From positions 1 to 19,278 of the forward strand of contig CALCHR010000260.1 in the NCBI GenBank assembly GCA_937901185.1: a stretch of 19,278 nt of DNA. The letters are read 5' to 3'. Positions 14,464-19,278 of the stretch are shown here, one piece after another. The stretch comes from an uncultured Bacteroidales bacterium. Its GTDB lineage: Bacteria > Bacteroidota > Bacteroidia > Bacteroidales > Bacteroidaceae. Under the pieces are notes generated by a model. The model ran no database searches, was not told the origin of the DNA, and saw nothing but the letters and a program-made list of their open reading frames with translations. The position numbers and the translations under genes are program-made. Every line of letters begins with the position of its first letter. Within the stretch, counting starts at the first letter, position 1.

Positions 14464-15091
14464 CCGTATTTTTCTGTCGGTGTTTATAAAGATGCAGCCA
14501 GTGGATACCCTTCCACAAAGAAAGCAATGTGCCGGGCAAGAGAAGATAGAGGCTGGAGAAGAATATACCGAAGAGCAAGAGCCACAAGCCCCAAATCAAA
14601 TCGCGCTCCAGGTTTTCCAGAGAGTAAATCATAGGAGAGGCTGTCGATGTAGCAGCCCATTGTTGTCTGAGCTTCCGCAGATATTTCCGAAGATAGAGAA
14701 GCAGCAAGACCATCGGCAAGAGTTTCAAGAGGATATCCCAAAAATCTATGTCAGAAAGTTTTGCCAAAAGCACATAGCCCTGAAAAGGAAAGAAAAACTC
14801 TTCCCAAACCCGGTAGGCAATAAAGAGATTCTCATAGCGGGTCTGCAAGGAATCGGAGAGGGCACCCAGGTCAAAAGTTCCATGGTAGACATATTGCCGC
14901 AGCACCACATCGGGTTGTACAGACACATCCACCGGTTCTGAAGAGAGGAGCAATTCTTCTTCCGTAGTGGTCGTATCAGAAATACCCACTTGCGCTTCGG
15001 CCGAATCAGTAATGGCCGGAAACTGAGCATCCACCGGTTGTGCGCAGACAACGAGCAGCAGGCAGAGTAAGAGTTTCTTTAAAAAATCCAT
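14432..15091 (-). CDS. Membrane protein of unknown function upstream of folA
   Basis: This 219-residue protein is not recognised. It starts with a signal peptide (~5-20, possible cleavage after VDA at residue 22), followed by a Thr/Glu-rich, probably exported segment (~23-65). A helical region rich in aromatic residues follows (~66-112), then a membrane segment at ~117-134 (FWDILLKLLPMVLLLLYL), a basic stretch (RKYLRKLRQQW), and one or two hydrophobic segments at ~161-190. The C-terminus is basic. By the positive-inside rule the RKYLRKLR stretch is cytoplasmic. Its end overlaps the start of folA by 32 nt, so both are probably made from one transcript starting at the promoter at 15110-15140. 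The function cannot be read from folA context alone. Confidence 0.75.
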   Translation of the reverse strand: MDFLKKLLLCLLLVVCAQPVDAQFPAITDSAEAQVGISDTTTTEEELLLSSEPVDVSVQPDVVLRQYVYHGTFDLGALSDSLQTRYENLFIAYRVWEEFFFPFQGYVLLAKLSDIDFWDILLKLLPMVLLLLYLRKYLRKLRQQWAATSTASPMIYSLENLERDLIWGLWLLLFGIFFSSLYLLLPGTLLSLWKGIHWLHLYKHRQKNTDDNHTPGHYR

Positions 15092-15109
15092 ACTGTTTTT
15101 TTCTTACAG

Positions 15110-15140
15110 CAAAAATACTGGAAAGCCTCCGAACCGCAAA
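15110..15140 (-). promoter_or_regulatory. Bacteroidetes-type promoter for the membrane protein-folA unit
   Basis: Read on the minus strand, TTTG (15140-15137), a 19-bp spacer and TATTTTTG (15117-15110) match the Bacteroidetes consensus. The ATG of the membrane-protein gene is at 15091, so the leader is very short. Confidence 0.7.
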
Positions 15141-15249
15141 AGGAGCTCCCAGATTTTTTATACGTCGGCACAAAAGGGCAATTGGACAAAGAATATTTTG
15201 AGTCGGTCTTTTTTCAAAGCACCAAGGGGAAAGTACTAAACTTTTTCTG

Positions 15250-15257
15250 TATTTTTG
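15250..15257 (+). promoter_or_regulatory. Putative -7 promoter element for the large secreted protein
   Basis: TATTTTTG at 15250-15257 fits TAnnTTTG and lies 47 bp before the ATG at 15305. No TTTG is found at the expected -33 distance, so the promoter may be weak or may need an activator. Its position inside the 5' extension of the open frame supports the 15305 start over the in-frame TTG at 15182. Confidence 0.45.
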
Positions 15258-15304
15258 CACAGATATACTGCATCTTAGGATACCACAAGAAATATATCCG
15301 CTTT

Positions 15305-18300
15305 ATGAAAAAAATATTATTTGCGCTCTGTGCGCTGCTCGTCAATAGCTGGTCTCTTTGCACCCTTGCCCAGAACGATCCGACATTCCAGATTTACAAC
15401 TTCGATGATGGTGCTATCATCCAAAAGATGTCCGACAATGGTCTTTGGGCCGTCGCCACAGGTTCTAATGCTGAGAACACGCTGCTATCTACCGGACCGC
15501 GACTCATCAACCTCACCACAAAAGAGGTTACTGAGTTATGGAAAGGCTACGACGCCTCTACACTCTCCAGCATCGGCGTAAACGATGTGACCGACGATGG
15601 CACAATAGCCGTAGGTGAGTTGAACGGGAAACCGGCCTACTGGAAAAAATCGGAAGGCAAATTCATTCTCCTTCCACTTCATAGCGGCTGCAACTCCGGC
15701 TATGCAAAAGCCGTCACACCGGATGGCCGCTACGCCATCGGTACACTCTCCTACATCGACAACATCTTTGCAGAAGTGCCGGCCCTTTGGGATTTAACTA
15801 CCGGAAAACTGTTAAACACTCCGGGCCTTCCTACAAAAGATATGGTCCACGAGGACAAGGAGCAAAACCGCTTTACAGACATCTCTGCAGATGGTCGCTA
15901 CATCGTGGGCTGCATGTCCTTCAGCTATCTACCCACCGGCGACTACATCGGCGGCATCTTCCAATATCTCTACGACCGCGAAAAGGCTTCCTACGTAGCC
16001 ATCGGCTTCAACGAGAGCGCTACTGCGGCGTGGACTCCTTGGGTGGAAAATCTGTCTTTCATTTCCACCGCCACGCTCAGCAACAACGGACTCTACGTCA
16101 CCGGCAACGCCTATCTCGTAGAGGCCATCGCCGGCAGCAATTTCCCCAAGGAAACCATTCTACCCTATCTCTACGAAGTGAGCACCGGTCGTTTCCAAAT
16201 TTTCCCCGACGGTGCAGAGAGCGGACTGGGTGGCTGGAGCGTCGACAACAACGGACAGATTTTCGCTGCTACTCCCATTTCTAATCCCTACCGCGAATGG
16301 AGCGTCAGAAGCGGCAACTACTGGTACAGTTTCAGCCTTGTCTTAAAACAACGCTACGGCATAGACTTTGTAAGTAAGACCGGCATTGAAAACACCGGTA
16401 CTCCGCTGTGTATCAGCAACGACGGCAAAAAAGTGGCTGTGCTCATCGACCCCTACTCAAGCTACGTGGTAAGCATGCCCGAAAGTTTCAGCGAAGCATG
16501 TAGCGAAGTAGACCTTCTGGGGGCTTATTCCGTTTCGCCCACCGCCGGTGCCGGACTCAACAAACTGCAGAAAATCGATATTACCTTTGACCGCAACGTA
16601 AAAGTGTTGTGCGGCAACACGGCTGCTCAGATTTGCGATGAAGCAGGCACTGCGGTCTACTCTTCCATCAGCGTCAGCGCCGAAGCAGGCGCTAAGGTGG
16701 TGGCTGTCCGCTTTCGTAAAGGCGAGCTCACCGACGGAAAGAATTACACACTGCGCATCCCGGCCGGTGCCATCTGTTTAGAAGGCGATGAGCAAGCCAC
16801 CAACCGCGCCATCAGCATCCCCTACAAGGGTCGCGCCAATGTCTCGGTGAAATGTCAGAGCATCTATCCTGCCGAAGGAGCTTCCGTGGCTCGCATAGAT
16901 GGTAGCAGCAACCCCGTGCTACTTACCTTCGACACCCAGGTAAAGCTTACAGAGAATGCCACTGCTGCTCTGTTCCTCGCAGATGAGACCGAGGCTCTTT
17001 GCGATTTGGCTTTGGCTTACAACGGCAACCAGGTAGCTGTCTTCCCCCTCAGTACACAATATTTATATAAAGGAGCCAACTACCATATAGCTATCCCGGC
17101 CGGTTGCATTACCGACTTGGCAGGAAACAACCCCAACGAGGCTATCACCATCAACTATACCGGCAGCTACGAGCGAGAAATATCTTACGACGACAAGACC
17201 CTCTTCTCCGAAGACTTTAACAACGGGCTCAACAACATGTTGCTCTATGACGGCGACCGCAACACGCCTTCCGCAACCATGCAGGCCTGGGGTTTTGCAG
17301 ATGCTGTCAACTATCCGTGGTGGGTGGTGCGCGACGACGAAGGCTCCACCGACATGGCAGCCGCTTCCCACTCCAGCTACACGCCCTCCGGCCGTTCCAA
17401 AGACTGGATGGTCGTCCCCCAACTCTACTTGCCCGACGAACTCTGTGTGCTGAAATTCCAGTCGCAAAGCTACAAGGAAAATGCCAGCGACTATCTGAAA
17501 ATCATAGTATGGGAGAGCAGTAATGTCTACAACATCCTCAACGAAGATATCACTGCCGCCATTCTCAGCGAAGGCACCGTGGTCTACGACGAGATGCAAT
17601 CGCCGGGAGCCAATGAAGAAATCATGGCCGGCGACTGGACTGAAAACACCATCAGCCTTTCAGCCTTCGCAGGAAAGAATGTCTACATCGTCTTCCTCAA
17701 CGACAACATCGCCCAGAGCGCCGTGATGGTAGACAATATAGAGGTGCTGCACAACCTGCCCTTCCTCGTGTCGCTCGACTTTGAGACCTCCGTGGTGGGC
17801 AAGGCTTCACAGGCTATCAAAGGACGCATCGTTATCGACTCGGAGACCCAGCAATTCACATCTGTCAATCTCCAGTTGAAAGACGGTGAGGGCCGCATCC
17901 TTGACACAGTCAGCGAGAGCGGACTCAGCCTTAAGAAGGGCGACACCTACGCCTTTGCCTTCAGCGAGGAACTGCCTCTCGTGGTGGGCCGCGAGAACAA
18001 CTACACGCTTGTAGTTCAGCTTGACGATACGAAGAACACCATGAACGGCACCATCAAGAACCTGGCTTTCCTTCCCACCAAGCGCCTCGTACTAGAAGAG
18101 TATACCGGCATGACCTGCCAAAACTGCCCGCTCGGCATCCTGGCCATTGAGAAAATCAAAGGCATCTATGGCAGCCAGTTCCTCCCCATCTCTATCCACA
18201 CCTATCCCGGCGACAACCTCGGAACGGGAATGGCAGGCTACTCAGACTTTTTCTCTTTCACCGGTGCTCCCTCCGGCATCATCAACCGCAAGGGCGCCAT

Positions 18301-19108
18301 CAGCTACCCTATGGTTTCTATGGGGCAAGACTACTCCTTCAACGCCATCAATGACAGCGAGCCGCTTTGGCTGGACATCGTAGAAGCAGAGATGGCCATC
18401 CCTGTCGAAGCTGATATTACGGCCAGCGCCGGCCTTTCTGCCGACAAACGCACCCTCACCGTGCCTTGCCATGTGCGCTATGCGCTGGATGCAGAAGGAG
18501 TGAACACCAACATCTTCATGGTGATACTCGAAGACAACGTGCTGGGCTTCCAGCAGAACAACCTGATGAGCCTCACCGACAGCGACCTCGGCGAATGGGG
18601 CCAAGGCGGGAAATACGGAAGTTCTACCGTCTATCCTTTCTATCACAACGACGTAGCTCGCGGATGGGTGGGCCGCACCATCAGTGGCACACCGGCCCTG
18701 CTACCCACTTCCGTCACAGCCGGCACCAACTATGAAGTGACGCTGACAGCCGACGTGCCGGCCTCTGTGAGCAATGTAGACAATCTCAAGGTAGTGGTGA
18801 TGCTCATCAAAGCCAACAACGAGACCATCATCAATGCCGTAGAAGCCCACGTGGGCGGCGAAACAGCCATTGACCACGCCACCACCTCCGACAAAGCTTT
18901 CCGCTTAACGACCATGCCCGGCCGCGTTGTCCTCGACGCCGCTGACGTGCTGGAGGTGAGCCTCTACACCACCGGCGGCACACTGCTCGCCTCCGAGGCT
19001 GGCTGCGGCCGCATCAGTCTGCCCACCGGCGCTTATCGCGGAGTGGCGCTGCTGAAAATCAAAGGCAAAGACCAAAGCACCATTGTCAAGAAACTGATAT
19101 TGCAATAG
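15305..19108 (+). CDS. Large secreted multidomain protein: propeller-like repeats, Ig-like domains, cleaved-adhesin-type domain, Omp28-like domain, T9SS-type C-terminus
   Basis: The start at 15305 gives a signal peptide (MKKILFALCALL, cleavage likely after TLA at 22) and 1267 residues; the in-frame extension to 15182 has no ATG and contains the promoter element. Residues ~25-400 have repeats of the kind S-DG-YAVG (SDNGLWAVATG, TDDGTIAVGEL, TPDGRYAIGTL, SADGRYIVGCM, SNNGLYVTGNA), which suggests a beta-propeller. Two Ig-like domains follow (~409-510, SVSPTAGAGLNKLQKIDITF; ~513-627). Residues ~633-815 resemble the cleaved-adhesin/choice-of-anchor J domain (LFSEDFNNG, KDWMVVPQLYL, MVDNIEV). Residues ~925-1175 resemble Omp28 proteins with a thioredoxin-like start, LEEYTGMTCQNCP, holding Cys938 and Cys941. 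The end (~1199-1267, VSLYTTGGTLL, LPTGAYRGVALLKI) looks like a T9SS sorting domain. A surface-exposed or secreted adhesin or redox-active protein is likely; the substrate is unknown. Confidence 0.8.
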   Translation: MKKILFALCALLVNSWSLCTLAQNDPTFQIYNFDDGAIIQKMSDNGLWAVATGSNAENTLLSTGPRLINLTTKEVTELWKGYDASTLSSIGVNDVTDDGTIAVGELNGKPAYWKKSEGKFILLPLHSGCNSGYAKAVTPDGRYAIGTLSYIDNIFAEVPALWDLTTGKLLNTPGLPTKDMVHEDKEQNRFTDISADGRYIVGCMSFSYLPTGDYIGGIFQYLYDREKASYVAIGFNESATAAWTPWVENLSFISTATLSNNGLYVTGNAYLVEAIAGSNFPKETILPYLYEVSTGRFQIFPDGAESGLGGWSVDNNGQIFAATPISNPYREWSVRSGNYWYSFSLVLKQRYGIDFVSKTGIENTGTPLCISNDGKKVAVLIDPYSSYVVSMPESFSEACSEVDLLGAYSVSPTAGAGLNKLQKIDITFDRNVKVLCGNTAAQICDEAGTAVYSSISVSAEAGAKVVAVRFRKGELTDGKNYTLRIPAGAICLEGDEQATNRAISIPYKGRANVSVKCQSIYPAEGASVARIDGSSNPVLLTFDTQVKLTENATAALFLADETEALCDLALAYNGNQVAVFPLSTQYLYKGANYHIAIPAGCITDLAGNNPNEAITINYTGSYEREISYDDKTLFSEDFNNGLNNMLLYDGDRNTPSATMQAWGFADAVNYPWWVVRDDEGSTDMAAASHSSYTPSGRSKDWMVVPQLYLPDELCVLKFQSQSYKENASDYLKIIVWESSNVYNILNEDITAAILSEGTVVYDEMQSPGANEEIMAGDWTENTISLSAFAGKNVYIVFLNDNIAQSAVMVDNIEVLHNLPFLVSLDFETSVVGKASQAIKGRIVIDSETQQFTSVNLQLKDGEGRILDTVSESGLSLKKGDTYAFAFSEELPLVVGRENNYTLVVQLDDTKNTMNGTIKNLAFLPTKRLVLEEYTGMTCQNCPLGILAIEKIKGIYGSQFLPISIHTYPGDNLGTGMAGYSDFFSFTGAPSGIINRKGAISYPMVSMGQDYSFNAINDSEPLWLDIVEAEMAIPVEADITASAGLSADKRTLTVPCHVRYALDAEGVNTNIFMVILEDNVLGFQQNNLMSLTDSDLGEWGQGGKYGSSTVYPFYHNDVARGWVGRTISGTPALLPTSVTAGTNYEVTLTADVPASVSNVDNLKVVVMLIKANNETIINAVEAHVGGETAIDHATTSDKAFRLTTMPGRVVLDAADVLEVSLYTTGGTLLASEAGCGRISLPTGAYRGVALLKIKGKDQSTIVKKLILQ

Positions 19109-19137
19109 GCTTTCCTCCACGGAAGCAAATCCCCTCG

Positions 19138-19186
19138 GCGACGGGGCTGTGTCAAGCAAAAAGGCACAGCCCCGTCGCTTCTTTTC
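19138..19186 (+). terminator. Strong intrinsic terminator after the large secreted protein
   Basis: GCGACGGGGCTGTG (19138-19151) pairs perfectly with CACAGCCCCGTCGC (19165-19178); the loop is 13 bases and TTCTTTTC follows. It begins 29 nt after the stop codon. Confidence 0.92.
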
Positions 19187-19215
19187 AGCCCCTGCTCAAG
19201 CCCTTTTATAACTAT

Positions 19216-19278
19216 CTGATTTCCAATACCCATTTTCGGGCATTTCTTAGGTAAAAGCTAGGTAAATTTCGGTAACTA
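19216..19278 (+). repeat. 21-bp tandem repeat array D with leader, cut by the window edge
   Basis: The leader CTGATTTCCAA at 19216 is followed by CATTTTCGGGC and TTTCTTAGG. Unit 1 (19249-19269) is nearly identical to unit 1 of array A, and unit 2 begins CGGTAACTA at 19270. More units probably lie beyond the window. Confidence 0.85.

Noticed and set aside
15182..15304. N-terminal extension of the large secreted protein to 15182
   Set aside because: It starts at a non-ATG codon, contains the -7 element at 15250-15257 and would bury the signal peptide; ATG at 15305 gives a normal signal peptide.

Overview
The window looks like chromosomal DNA of a Bacteroidales bacterium, most likely Prevotella/Porphyromonas-like. 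Several independent cues agree: promoters of the Bacteroidetes form TTTG-N19/20-TAnnTTTG, start codons preceded by AT-rich sequence rather than Shine-Dalgarno sites, an exbB-exbD-exbD-tonB-pstS-like operon with Bacteroidetes-type TonB and ExbB, a long Bacteroidetes-type FabI, and a large secreted protein ending in what looks like a type IX secretion (T9SS) sorting domain. No rRNA, tRNA, CRISPR array, transposase or phage gene was seen.

Layout. (1) 1-2202: the tail of an unidentified gene overlaps a lipoprotein that joins a type 1 periplasmic-binding domain to a complete legumain-like (C13) cysteine protease domain. (2) 2203-2798: a 21-bp repeat array, a hairpin, a palindrome, a promoter and a ~200-nt leader. 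(3) 2799-6765: the energy-transduction operon exbB, exbD, exbD, tonB and a PstS-like lipoprotein, closed by a perfect hairpin terminator at 6875-6909. (4) 7285-8754 and 9265-11559: two paralogous exported TPR proteins, each with its own promoter and terminator; the second carries a TolA-like Ala/Lys/Glu helix and a lysine-rich tail. (5) 12004-13872: fabI followed by a cytoplasmic TPR protein. (6) 13972-15091, minus strand: a membrane protein and folA (DHFR), convergent with the fabI unit across a shared hairpin. (7) 15305-19108: a 1267-residue secreted protein with propeller-like repeats, two Ig-like domains, a cleaved-adhesin-type domain, an Omp28/thioredoxin-like domain with CxxC, and a C-terminal sorting domain.

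How the genes fit together. ExbB/ExbD/TonB convert proton-motive force into work at TonB-dependent outer-membrane transporters. The PstS-like lipoprotein and the TPR proteins next to them are probably envelope partners of this machine, but that is inference from position. fabI (fatty acid synthesis) and folA (tetrahydrofolate) are housekeeping genes.

The two most unusual observations are the binding-protein/legumain fusion and a family of dispersed intergenic arrays. The arrays lie at 2251-2367, 8923-9038, 11695-11810 and 19216-19278. Each has a conserved leader beginning CTGA and then degenerate tandem units with a period of exactly 21 bp. All four are in the same orientation; the three complete ones lie between the end of one transcription unit and the promoter of the next.
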